From: Micrococcales bacterium
GTDB lineage: Bacteria > Actinomycetota > Actinomycetes > Actinomycetales > Dermatophilaceae
Direction: 5' to 3'
Length of the DNA stretch: 13,865 nucleotides
NCBI GenBank assembly: GCA_003132125.1
Contig: PKWT01000073.1
Coordinates: forward strand, 902-14,766
The position numbers were made by a program, and so were the translations under genes. The notes below the pieces were generated by a model. It did not search any database, was not told the origin of the DNA, and worked only from the letters and a program-made list of their open reading frames with translations. Positions 6,244 to 13,774 of this stretch are shown one piece after another (positions within the stretch are counted from its first letter, which is position 1; the number at the start of each line of letters is the position of its first letter).

Positions 6244-7257
6244 GTGTCAGTAACCGCTCGAGATGTCGCCCGAGTTGCGGGTGTCTCCATCTCCACGGTG
6301 TCGCGTGCGCTCGCCAAGCCGGATGAGGTCGCACCGGCCACCCGAGCAAGGGTGCTGGACACCGCACGCGGGATGGGTTACCTCCCGAACCCGGCCGCCC
6401 GTGGCCTGATCACTGGCCGGACGAGCACGATAGGCCTGATCGTCCCCGACCTTGAGAACCCGTTCTTCGCAGCGGTGACCAAGGGCGTGCAGAGCCGAGC
6501 CCGAGCCGCCGGCTATTGCGTCATCGTCGCGGATTCCGATGAAGACCCCAGCCAGGAGGAAGACCTCGCCCGCACCATGTCCAAGCGGGTGGACGGCATC
6601 GTCCTGTGCTCACCACGTGCGCCGGACTCGGTGATCGCCCAGTTGGCGCTCGAGTGCAGGCTCGTACTGGTGAACCGGGCTTGCGGAGACATCCCGGCGG
6701 TCGCTATCAACAACCTCATGGGCATCAGCCAGGCGATGGGGCATCTGCTTGCCCTCGGACACCGCAAGATCGCGTACGTCGGTGGACCTGCCACCTCGTG
6801 GTCGAACACTGCCCGGCTCGCCAGCCTGCAGGTCGTTGCCGCGGAGCATCCCAACCTGGATCTGGTTGATCTCGGATCGTTCCAGCCCTACGTCTCAGGC
6901 GGCATCGCAGCGGCTGACCTCGTGATTGTCAGCGAAGCCACCGCCGTGGTCGCGTACAACGACCTTGTCGCATTCGGCCTTCTGGATCGGTTGCGTCATC
7001 GCGGCTTCAGGGTCCCGGATGACATCAGCGTGGTCGGCATCGACAACATTCCGATGTCCGAGCTGACCTTCCCCTCCCTGACGAGTGTCGGGATTCCCTT
7101 GGTGAACTGCGGTCGCGCGGGCGTCGACCTGCTTCTCGGCTTCGTACGGGACCCGTCCACGCCGCCGACACACCATCACGATCTGTCGTTCCGGCTGGTC
7201 GTGCGCGAATCGACCGGGCCTGTTCGAGCCAGCCCCGCCCTGCATGCCACCGCTTGA
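6244..7257 (+). CDS. LacI/GalR-family transcriptional regulator
   Basis: A 337-residue DNA-binding repressor. The N-terminal helix-turn-helix is TARDVARVAGVSISTVSRAL (residues 4-23). A hinge of the type NPAARGLITGRTS follows at about 49-61, then the periplasmic-binding-protein-like effector domain beginning TIGLIVPDLENPFFAAV. AVVAYNDLVAFGLL and ISVVGIDN are typical of its second lobe. The GTG at 6244 is chosen because GAGG at 6232-6235 lies 8 nt upstream and gives the family N-terminus. An ATG at 6034 in the same frame would add 70 unrelated residues across the promoter and is rejected. The gene faces away from the hexuronate operon and leads into the importer genes 70 bp downstream. The effector is probably a hexuronate or pathway intermediate, by position only. 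Confidence 0.92.
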   Translation: MSVTARDVARVAGVSISTVSRALAKPDEVAPATRARVLDTARGMGYLPNPAARGLITGRTSTIGLIVPDLENPFFAAVTKGVQSRARAAGYCVIVADSDEDPSQEEDLARTMSKRVDGIVLCSPRAPDSVIAQLALECRLVLVNRACGDIPAVAINNLMGISQAMGHLLALGHRKIAYVGGPATSWSNTARLASLQVVAAEHPNLDLVDLGSFQPYVSGGIAAADLVIVSEATAVVAYNDLVAFGLLDRLRHRGFRVPDDISVVGIDNIPMSELTFPSLTSVGIPLVNCGRAGVDLLLGFVRDPSTPPTHHHDLSFRLVVRESTGPVRASPALHATA

Positions 7258-7265
7258 ACGTTCTA
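7254..7265. promoter_or_regulatory. CG-centred 12-bp near-palindrome in front of the importer genes
   Basis: TTGAACGTTCTA is symmetric in five of six base pairs, with an 8-bp perfect core GAACGTTC (7256-7263). It overlaps the regulator stop codon and stands about 62 bp before the receptor gene. The CG-centred A/T-flanked core is what LacI-family proteins favour, so it is a candidate operator for the importer. The rest of the 70-bp gap (7258-7327) shows no clear -35/-10 pair or terminator; a GAGAGAAG ribosome site precedes the receptor start. Confidence 0.35.
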
Positions 7266-7327
7266 TCTATCCGCAGTCCCAGGTCCGGGCGATGGCGCTC
7301 TGGCCCTAACTAGAGAGAAGACATTCC

Positions 7328-8557
7328 ATGCGAATCGCCAAACCACTGCACCTGGTGGCCGGACTTGCGGCCCTGGGGATGGTCCTCACCGCCTGCAGCG
7401 CGCCCAACTCCGGGTCGACCGACAAACCGGCCGTGAGCGCAGCCGCCGGTACCGTGCCCGACAAGCCCTCGGCGCCCGTCACCTTGAATATCCTGGATGT
7501 CGCCGGCAACAAGAAGCTCACCGGACCGATGGTGGACAAGTTCGTCAAGGACCACCCTGACATCGTCTCGTCGGTGACCTGGGAGAACGCCGGGGCTCCC
7601 GACCTCGTCGGGACGATCAAGCCCCAGGTCGACAGCAAGAAGCTGTCGGTCGACCTGGTGATGACCGGCAACGACGGACTGTCCGCCGGCATCGACCAGA
7701 AGCTCTGGGTGCCGATCGTCAAGGACTACGGCGACCGACTCTCCAACATGAAGAACTACATCGATCCCGCGGCGAAGATGCAAGCACTGGCCCAAGGCTT
7801 CGGAGTTGTCACCACCTACTACCCGTCAGGTCCACTGCTTCAGTACGACCCGGCGATCGTGAAGGACGTGCCCAAGACCCCGGAGGCGTTGCTCGCGTGG
7901 GCCAAAGCACACCCCAACAAGTTCGGCTATGCCCGACCGGCGAACTCCGGTCCCGGCCGGACCTTCCTGATGGGCCTGCCCTACATGCTGGGTGACAAGG
8001 ACCCGAGCGACCCCGTGAACGGCTGGGCCAAGACCTGGGCATACCTCAAGGATCTCGGGCAGTACATCAACACCTACCCGACCGGCACCGGCCAGGTCAT
8101 CTCGAACATGGCGGACGGCACGTGGGCCATGGTCCCGACCACCACCGGGTGGGACATCAATCCGCGTGCCCTCGGCCAGGAGCCGAAGACGATCGCGGCG
8201 GCAGCGTTCGACAAGTTCACCTGGGTCACCGATGCCCACTACGCCGTCGTTCCGCTGGGCCAGACCGCTGACAAGATGTCGGCAATCCTGAACCTCCTGC
8301 AGTACATCCTCACGCCCGAGGTGAACGCCATGGCATACGACTCCGGGTACTTCTACCCCGGCCCCTCGATCAAGGGCGCGACGCTGGACAAGGCGCCGCA
8401 AGCCAGCCAGGAAGCCATCAAGACCTTCGGCCGCGACTGGTACGACGCCCTGATCGACTCGGCACCCAAGGCAACCCCTCTCACTCCCGCCACCATGGTC
8501 AAGGCGTTCGACCTGTGGGACCGTCAGGTCGGTTCCGGGAAGTACCAGGCCAAGTAG
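7328..8557 (+). CDS. ABC importer substrate-binding lipoprotein
   Basis: A 409-residue extracytoplasmic receptor with a lipoprotein signal: charged start MRIAKPLH, a hydrophobic stretch, and lipobox LTAC with C23 as the lipidated cysteine. It is followed by a Ser/Thr/Pro/Ala-rich tether and then the binding domain from about residue 50. The fold type is inferred as a family-1/Pot-like solute-binding protein, from length and from its ATPase and two-permease partners. Such receptors carry polyamines, iron, thiamine, phosphonates or sugar phosphates. I see no motif that fixes the ligand. Position between a LacI-type regulator and a hexuronate operon suggests a uronic acid or a small uronic-acid-containing molecule. 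Start ATG has GAGAGAAG upstream. First gene of a four-gene unit; 2 bp separate it from the ATPase. Confidence 0.85.
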   Translation: MRIAKPLHLVAGLAALGMVLTACSAPNSGSTDKPAVSAAAGTVPDKPSAPVTLNILDVAGNKKLTGPMVDKFVKDHPDIVSSVTWENAGAPDLVGTIKPQVDSKKLSVDLVMTGNDGLSAGIDQKLWVPIVKDYGDRLSNMKNYIDPAAKMQALAQGFGVVTTYYPSGPLLQYDPAIVKDVPKTPEALLAWAKAHPNKFGYARPANSGPGRTFLMGLPYMLGDKDPSDPVNGWAKTWAYLKDLGQYINTYPTGTGQVISNMADGTWAMVPTTTGWDINPRALGQEPKTIAAAAFDKFTWVTDAHYAVVPLGQTADKMSAILNLLQYILTPEVNAMAYDSGYFYPGPSIKGATLDKAPQASQEAIKTFGRDWYDALIDSAPKATPLTPATMVKAFDLWDRQVGSGKYQAK

Positions 8558-8559
8558 CC

Positions 8560-9702
8560 ATGGCTATCGCTGCCAGCAAGTTCGAGTCACTGGAACTCCA
8601 AGGTGTCGGTCGGAGTTTCGGCGGTACTGACGCGCTGGTGGACCTCAACCTGACGGTTCGGGCGGGCGAGTTCATCGCCCTGCTCGGGCCGTCGGGCTGC
8701 GGGAAGTCCACCGCGCTGAACTGCCTGGCGGGATTGCTCCCGCTGACCCACGGCCAGATCCTCATAGACGGCAAACGGGTCGACACCGTGGCGGCGGAGA
8801 ATCGCGGTTTCGGGATGGTGTTCCAGAACTACGCACTGTTCCCCCACCTCAGCGTCGAGAAGAACATCGCGTTCGGGCTGCAGATGCGCAACGTGCCCAA
8901 ACCCGAATTGAAGAGTCGGGTCGCGGAGGCCATCGCTCTGGTCAAGCTCGAGCAGCACGCAAAGAAGCTGCCAGGGCAGCTCTCGGGCGGCCAGCAGCAG
9001 CGAGTAGCCATCGCCCGCGCCGTCGTCATGGAACCGAGGCTGGTTCTGATGGACGAGCCGTTGTCGAACCTCGACGCCAAGCTGCGGCTGGAGATGCGCA
9101 CCGAGATCCGGCGCCTGCACCAGTCGCTGGGCCTGACGACGCTGTATGTCACCCACGACCAGGAGGAGGCGCTGTCCATGGCGGATCGCCTCGTCGTCCT
9201 GCGGGAGGGCCGGGTCCAGCAGATCGGCACGCCCGAGGATCTGCACAACAACCCGGCTAACTGGCGCGTCGCCGACTTCATGGGCTACCGGAATCTCATC
9301 GACCTGGACGTCACCGCGGTGACAGGCAGTGCCGTGACCCTCAAGGGCGAGGGCTTCACTCTGCGGGGGACCGCAGTGTTGCCGGTGACCGTCGGAGACA
9401 AGGCTCGGGCCGCGATCCGCCCCGAGGACCTCGTCGTCGTCTCTCCAGCAGAGCCCGTACGGGGCGGCAACACCATGGCGGCGACCGTCTCAGTCGTCGA
9501 ATACCACGGCCGGGAGTTCGCCGTCGGCGTCACGTCCCCCAGCGGCCGGGGCCTTCATGTGCACTCGGACCACGCCCCCGCCATCGGGAGCACCGTCGAG
9601 CTCACAGCCGATCCGGAACGGGTGCTGGTCTACCAGGCAGACGCCATCGACATGCAGGAACTGTCGGTCGAGGAGAGGGAGCTTGCAGAGGTGCGCCGAT
9701 GA
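8560..9702 (+). CDS. ABC importer ATP-binding protein, PotA/FbpC/MalK type
   Basis: A 380-residue cytoplasmic ATPase that powers the importer. Walker A GPSGCGKST is at 43-51, Q-loop in VFQNYALFPHLS with Q89, signature LSGGQQQRVAIARA at 141-154, Walker B and catalytic Glu in LVLMDEP (161-167), D-loop SNLDAK, and H-loop H199 in YVTHDQEEA. A C-terminal TOBE-like region (about 285-370, including AAIRPEDLVVV) is typical of Pot, Fbp and carbohydrate importers. All catalytic residues are present. The ATG at 8560 is 2 bp after the receptor stop; an in-frame ATG at 8515 lies inside the receptor gene and is rejected. The stop overlaps the first permease start (ATGA). Confidence 0.93.
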   Translation: MAIAASKFESLELQGVGRSFGGTDALVDLNLTVRAGEFIALLGPSGCGKSTALNCLAGLLPLTHGQILIDGKRVDTVAAENRGFGMVFQNYALFPHLSVEKNIAFGLQMRNVPKPELKSRVAEAIALVKLEQHAKKLPGQLSGGQQQRVAIARAVVMEPRLVLMDEPLSNLDAKLRLEMRTEIRRLHQSLGLTTLYVTHDQEEALSMADRLVVLREGRVQQIGTPEDLHNNPANWRVADFMGYRNLIDLDVTAVTGSAVTLKGEGFTLRGTAVLPVTVGDKARAAIRPEDLVVVSPAEPVRGGNTMAATVSVVEYHGREFAVGVTSPSGRGLHVHSDHAPAIGSTVELTADPERVLVYQADAIDMQELSVEERELAEVRR

Positions 9703-10634
9703 CCTCGCCGCCTCTCGGGCGCTCCACGGCGACCCGGTCAACCGCGAGCCTGCGACACCGGCTGGCGGAACGTGGCATCGACACGTCGCTCCTGATGCTC
9801 GTCCCCGCGCTGGTATTCGCCCTCGCACTGTTCGTCTACCCCTTCACCTACGGGATGGGCCTCACGTTCCAGCCCACTGCTGCCACTCAGGAGAAGTGGG
9901 GCGGTGGCGCCTTCTCGAACTACGTCGCCTTCTTCAAGGACACATTCGTCTCCGACTCCGTCTGGTTGACGATGCGGCTGGCCTTGCCTGCAGCCCTGTT
10001 CAACGTGCTGGCCTCGATCCCGATGGCCTTCAAGCTCCGGCACCGTTTCCGGGGCAAGAAGCTCCTCACGACTCTCCTGGTGCTGCCCATCACGCTCGGC
10101 ACGGTGCTCACGGCACAGGGTCTGTTGATCTTCGCGGGACGACAGGGCTGGCTCAACCGGTTCCTCATCCAGATCGGGGTGATCGACCAGCCACTCGCCC
10201 TCGTCAACAACTACCTGGGCGTGATGTTCTCGCTGGTCATCTCCGGATTCCCCTTCGCCTTCCTGCTCATCTCGTCATACCTTTCGGGCATCGACCCCTC
10301 GATTGAGGCCGCGGCAAAGACGATGGGGGCGGACTGGAAACAGAGATTCCGTCGGATAATCCTCCCCCTGCTGGCCCCGGGGCTTGCGACCACGTTCATC
10401 CTGACGTTTGTCCTTGCCTTCAGCGTCTTCCCCTCGGCTCGACTCGTCGGTGACGCCATGGGCTCGACGCGTGTGATGGCGCTGATGGCCTACCGGGCGT
10501 TCGGGGAGCAGATCGACTATCCGATGGCCTCCACCATCGCGATCATGATGGGCGTCATCGAGCTGGCTGTCATCACCGCCGTGCTGCTCTGGCGTTCCTT
10601 CCTTTACAAGGGATCGACAGGAGGCAAGGGCTGA
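9699..10634 (+). CDS. ABC importer permease 1 (PotB-like)
   Basis: A 311-residue inner-membrane permease with about six hydrophobic segments, the first at about residues 30-50. The cytoplasmic EAA loop that docks on the ATPase is EAAAKTMGADWKQRFRRIIL at 203-222, with the characteristic G at 209 and LPLLAPGL after it. The N-terminal 25 residues are polar and basic. The start overlaps the ATPase stop by 4 bp and the stop overlaps permease 2 by one base (TGATG), so all are probably translated together. Two separate, dissimilar permeases in one unit are the PotBC arrangement rather than a fused FbpB. Substrate unassigned. Confidence 0.9.
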   Translation: MTSPPLGRSTATRSTASLRHRLAERGIDTSLLMLVPALVFALALFVYPFTYGMGLTFQPTAATQEKWGGGAFSNYVAFFKDTFVSDSVWLTMRLALPAALFNVLASIPMAFKLRHRFRGKKLLTTLLVLPITLGTVLTAQGLLIFAGRQGWLNRFLIQIGVIDQPLALVNNYLGVMFSLVISGFPFAFLLISSYLSGIDPSIEAAAKTMGADWKQRFRRIILPLLAPGLATTFILTFVLAFSVFPSARLVGDAMGSTRVMALMAYRAFGEQIDYPMASTIAIMMGVIELAVITAVLLWRSFLYKGSTGGKG

Positions 10635-11557
10635 TGACTACCAAGACTGACACGAGCGGCGCGTACGGAGTGGAACCACCAACCCACGCCAAGGGGAGGT
10701 CCGGCGCCCGGGCGCCGGGTGAGCGCTCGCTCGCCGCCTCCCCCACGACCTGGTTCGTATGGGCTGGCACTGCCGCGTTCTTCATCTTCCTGATCGGCAT
10801 CCTCGTCAGCGTCGTGGTGGACTCGCTCGGCAAGTCGTGGTTCAACACCTGGCTACCGGCGAGCTTCAGCAAGGACTGGTACACGAGCGCCTGGGACCAG
10901 TTCGAGATGACCCACATCATCGGAGTGACCCTGACGGTCGCTCTGGTCGTGATCGTCATCTCGGTCCTCGTGGGGGTGCCGGCGGCCTACCTGCTCGCGC
11001 GACGGAACTTCCCTCTCAAGAAGACCATCACCATGCTCTTCCTCCTGCCGGTCCTGATGCCACCCATCACGTATGGCATCCCGCTGGCCACGGTGATGTA
11101 CAACCTCGGGCTGGGACGCACGCTCACCGCGGTGATTCTGGTCAACCTGGTGCCGTCCGTGCCCTTCGTCATCATGACCATGACGCCGTTCATCGAGCAG
11201 ATCAACCCGACGATCGAGAGTGCGGCGCGGATGTCCGGCGCGAACATGCGGAAGGTCTTCACAAAGATCCTCATGCCACTGCTCATCCCGGGGATCCTTG
11301 CTGCATCCATCCTGGTCCTGGTCCGCACCGTCGGGATGTTCGACCTCACCTTCCTCGTGTCGGGCCCCCAGTCGGACACACTGGTTGTGGCGATCTACCG
11401 AGCGATGACCGCAGCCGGGGGCGGCGAGGCCCGCCAGCTCATCTCGTCCATGGCAGTGGTTTACACGCTCACGATGATGGTCATCCTGATCGTCGCATTG
11501 AAGTTCGTGAGCCCGACCCAGCTCGTCGCCCGGGTCAAGGAGTCCCGCGAGGACTAG
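10634..11557 (+). CDS. ABC importer permease 2 (PotC-like)
   Basis: A 307-residue inner-membrane permease. A polar, Gly/Ala/Pro-rich N-terminus of about 37 residues is followed by a first membrane segment at about 38-62 and a further five hydrophobic segments. The EAA-type loop is ESAARMSGANMRKVFTKILM (195-214) followed by PLLIPGI. TYGIPLATVMYNLG and VLVRTVGMFDLTFLV are in the core. It partners permease 1, the ATPase and the lipoprotein. Its ATG lies in the TGATG junction with permease 1. It is the last intact gene of the rightward unit; convergent genes begin 133 bp beyond its stop. Confidence 0.9.
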   Translation: MTTKTDTSGAYGVEPPTHAKGRSGARAPGERSLAASPTTWFVWAGTAAFFIFLIGILVSVVVDSLGKSWFNTWLPASFSKDWYTSAWDQFEMTHIIGVTLTVALVVIVISVLVGVPAAYLLARRNFPLKKTITMLFLLPVLMPPITYGIPLATVMYNLGLGRTLTAVILVNLVPSVPFVIMTMTPFIEQINPTIESAARMSGANMRKVFTKILMPLLIPGILAASILVLVRTVGMFDLTFLVSGPQSDTLVVAIYRAMTAAGGGEARQLISSMAVVYTLTMMVILIVALKFVSPTQLVARVKESRED

Positions 11558-11597
11558 GCCCACCACGTGGTCACGTTCCGTTGCTCAGGAGGGACAA

Positions 11598-11645
11598 ATG
11601 GGGCCACGGGCTCCTACTGGTGTCATCGGTGCCCGTGGATGGTGA
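11598..11645 (+). CDS. Possible truncated gene start or 15-codon mini-ORF
   Basis: AGGAGGG at 11587-11593 followed four bases later by ATG is one of the best ribosome sites in the window, but the frame MGPRAPTGVIGARGW stops after 15 codons. It lies 40 bp after permease 2 and overlaps the hairpin at 11604-11638. It may be the remnant start of a further gene of the importer unit, lost where the two loci were joined, or chance. I recognise no family. Confidence 0.25.
   Translation: MGPRAPTGVIGARGW
11604..11638. terminator. GC hairpin in the convergent gap (possible bidirectional end)
   Basis: CCACGGGC (11604-11611) and GCCCGTGG (11631-11638) form a perfect 8-bp stem with a 19-nt loop, between converging genes that end at 11557 and 11691. 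No T-tract follows on either side, so an intrinsic terminator is only weakly supported. The rest of the gap 11558-11690 shows a 10-bp palindrome (ACCACGTGGT, 11562-11571) and nothing else recognised. Confidence 0.35.
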
Positions 11646-11690
11646 ACGGCGGTTTCTTCGTCATCACCAAATGGATCGGCGTTTTGCATG

Positions 11691-12695
11691 TCATCGCCTG
11701 GCGGCGCGTGACCATGCGTCGAGACCCACCGCGAGCAGAAGGATCACGCCGAGAGTTGTCTGTTGGTACAGCGGGTTCACGCCCAGCAGATCGAACCCGT
11801 TTCCGACCAGTGCGATGAAGAGCACGCCGACGACGGTGCGCCATACTGCGCCTTCTCCTCCGAGGATGGAGGTCCCTCCGACAACGATGCCTGCGAGCAC
11901 GGTGAAGGCGAGCGCGTCCCCTGATGAGGATTGAGCACTGAGCACGCGTGACGTGTCGATGATGCCCCCGAGGCCGGCGGCGGTGCCGCTGGCTGCGAAC
12001 GCCGCGATACGCACTCTGTTCACGCGGACGCCGGCGAGTCGTGCGGCCTCAGCATTGCCGCCGGCGGCGTAGAGGTAGCGGCCTGTTGTGGTACGGGCGA
12101 GAAGGATCGCCAGGAACAGGATCGCCGCGAGCGCGATCCAGATTGATGTTCGTACGCTGAGGAAGCTGGTTTGTGCGATCTTGTCGAAGGCGGGGTGGCC
12201 GGTGAGAACAATGAGGTTGCCGTCGGTGACTTTGCTGGCGAGTCCGCTGATGATGAAGGACATCGACAAGGTCGCGATGAGCGAGTTGATGCGGAGCACG
12301 GAGCTGATGAAACCGTTGACCAATCCCACCAGTAGGCCGATCCCGACTCCGAGTGCGATCGCGGCGAGGATGCTGTGATTTTGTGCGTACTGCGCCGAGA
12401 CCACTCCGGATAGCGCGTAGGTGGCACCCACGGACAGGTCGATGCCACCGCTGATGAGGACCAGCGTGCCTGCGGCGGCGATGATCAGGATCGCTGACTG
12501 TTGGTCGAGGATGTTGAGCAGGTTTCCCGAGGTGAGGAAGGGGCCGCTGCGGATGGACAAGGCGATGAACAGGGCAAGGAACGGGAGGAGGATTCCTGCG
12601 GTGCGCCATGACGGAAGTCGCGTCAGCAGCGGGCGGGCGGTCTGCGGATCCTCGTCGGTCTGCGGAGCGGCCGGTGTGGCGGTGCCGGTGGTCAT
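11691..12695 (-). CDS. Ribose-type sugar ABC importer permease (RbsC family)
   Basis: A 334-residue inner-membrane permease of the branched-chain amino acid/ribose superfamily. Many hydrophobic segments alternate with the family marks LISGGIDLSVGATYALSGVV, LIATLSMSFIISGLA, GGNAEAARLAGV and IVVGGTSILGGEGAVWRTVVG. Rbs permeases are usually 320-350 residues, so this one is full length and looks intact. The ATG at 12695-12693 is chosen for its GAGGA site with a 5-nt spacer. An in-frame ATG at 12722 has no ribosome site and would overlap the ATPase end. It follows the broken ATPase pseudogene by 16 bp, so without a rescuing ATPase elsewhere the importer is probably dead. The sugar is unknown. Confidence 0.88.
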   Translation of the reverse strand: MTTGTATPAAPQTDEDPQTARPLLTRLPSWRTAGILLPFLALFIALSIRSGPFLTSGNLLNILDQQSAILIIAAAGTLVLISGGIDLSVGATYALSGVVSAQYAQNHSILAAIALGVGIGLLVGLVNGFISSVLRINSLIATLSMSFIISGLASKVTDGNLIVLTGHPAFDKIAQTSFLSVRTSIWIALAAILFLAILLARTTTGRYLYAAGGNAEAARLAGVRVNRVRIAAFAASGTAAGLGGIIDTSRVLSAQSSSGDALAFTVLAGIVVGGTSILGGEGAVWRTVVGVLFIALVGNGFDLLGVNPLYQQTTLGVILLLAVGLDAWSRAARR

Positions 12696-12711
12696 GAGTG
12701 TCCTCGTGTGG

Positions 12712-13774
12712 TCATGAGTCATCTGATCGTTTCGTTTCGGCGAAGGCTGCGGTCAGGACGTTCTGTTCGGTCATCTGATCGCCGGACAGTTCGGCGACGA
12801 TCGCGCCGGCGCGCATGACAAGGATCCTGTGTGCGAGCCCGAGGACTTCCTCGATGTCTGAGGAGATGATGAGCACGCCGAGACCTGCTTCGGCTTGTTC
12901 GTTCAACAGCTCATAGATAGCTCGGCGCGAGCCGACGTCGACGCCTCGGGTGGGTTCGTCAGCGATGAGCAGTCGAGGTTGGCACAGCAGCGCGCGCGAA
13001 GAGCGCCTTCTGCTGGTTGCCGCCGGATAGTGATGAGACAGCGATCCCTGGGTGAGGAGCGCGAATGGCCAGGCGCTTGAGCAGTGTGGCGGCGCTTCGG
13101 CGTTCCTGGCGGGTGCGGATCAGCCCAGCGATGCTGTAGTCAGCCAAGTTGGCCAGGGTGATGTTGTCGAGAACGGACCGCTGCGGCAGCAGACCCTGCT
13201 CCTTGCGGGATTCGGGGATGAGGAAGATACCGCCCCGCAGCCCGTCCACAGGTGACCGCAGTCTCAGCTGGCTCCCGTCCACCCGGACTGTGCCACCGGC
13301 GTGGCGCGTTGAACCGACCAGCGCGTGCGCCAGTTCGCTGCGCCCAGCACCGACGAGCCCCGCCAGCCCAACGATTTCTCCCGGCGCCACCTGCAGGCTG
13401 ACATCGCGCACGCCCGGCGCGGTCAGCGCATCGACGGACAGAACCGTGCAGCCAGAGTCACGGAGTCCTCGGATGACCTGATGCAGCTTGGCGGTATCGA
13501 TCTGTGACAAGGCCGCGGTCGGCTCGTCCATGATGATGAATGAGGCACCCCGCGAGACAGCGCGCAGAATCTCCACTTTCTGTTGGTCGGCTGTCCGCAA
13601 TGAACCAGTGACAGCTGCCCCGGGGACCAGTGCGTGCACCTCTCCCCGTGTCACCTCCAGGCTCACCGCGCGAACTGCCTGGACGCCGCCGAAGCTGCGA
13701 CTGATGTTGGCGAGCTCAACGTGGCCGGAGCCGGTGGCCGGAGCCGGATCGGGGCTCACGCCTAGCCTGGCCAT
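12712..13774 (-). pseudogene. Broken RbsA-type sugar importer ATPase
   Basis: RbsA/MglA-type ATPases have about 500 residues in two nucleotide-binding halves; only about 354 codons remain. (1) The first half runs GEVHALV and then directly PGAAVTGSLRTADQQKVEIL, so Walker A and roughly 80-100 following residues are missing (junction near 13626). (2) After MDEPTAALSQ and GLRDSGCTVL it jumps to SVDALTAPGVRDVSL, losing the H-loop and linker (junction near 13440). (3) In the second half, after LSGGNQQKALFAR, the frame shifts in a CGCGCGCG run (12991-12998). The second frame then gives LLCQPRLLIADEPTRGVDVG and continues to the normal C-terminus at 12712. Two bases lost from the run would explain it. 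The ATG at 13774 overlaps the receptor stop; a GTG at 13759 is an alternative. Confidence 0.87.

Noticed and set aside
11562..11571. ACCACGTGGT palindrome after permease 2
   Set aside because: A single 10-bp palindrome in GC-rich DNA at the end of an operon; too little to call an operator or terminator.
11567..11818. 83-codon plus-strand ORF just after permease 2
   Set aside because: No ribosome site for its GTG start, and more than half lies antisense to the RbsC-like gene; no recognisable domain.
10759..11934. 391-codon plus-strand open frame overlapping permease 2 and the convergent gap
   Set aside because: Overlaps a well-supported permease in another frame and runs antisense into the RbsC-like gene; His/Asp/Gly/Arg-rich with no domain.
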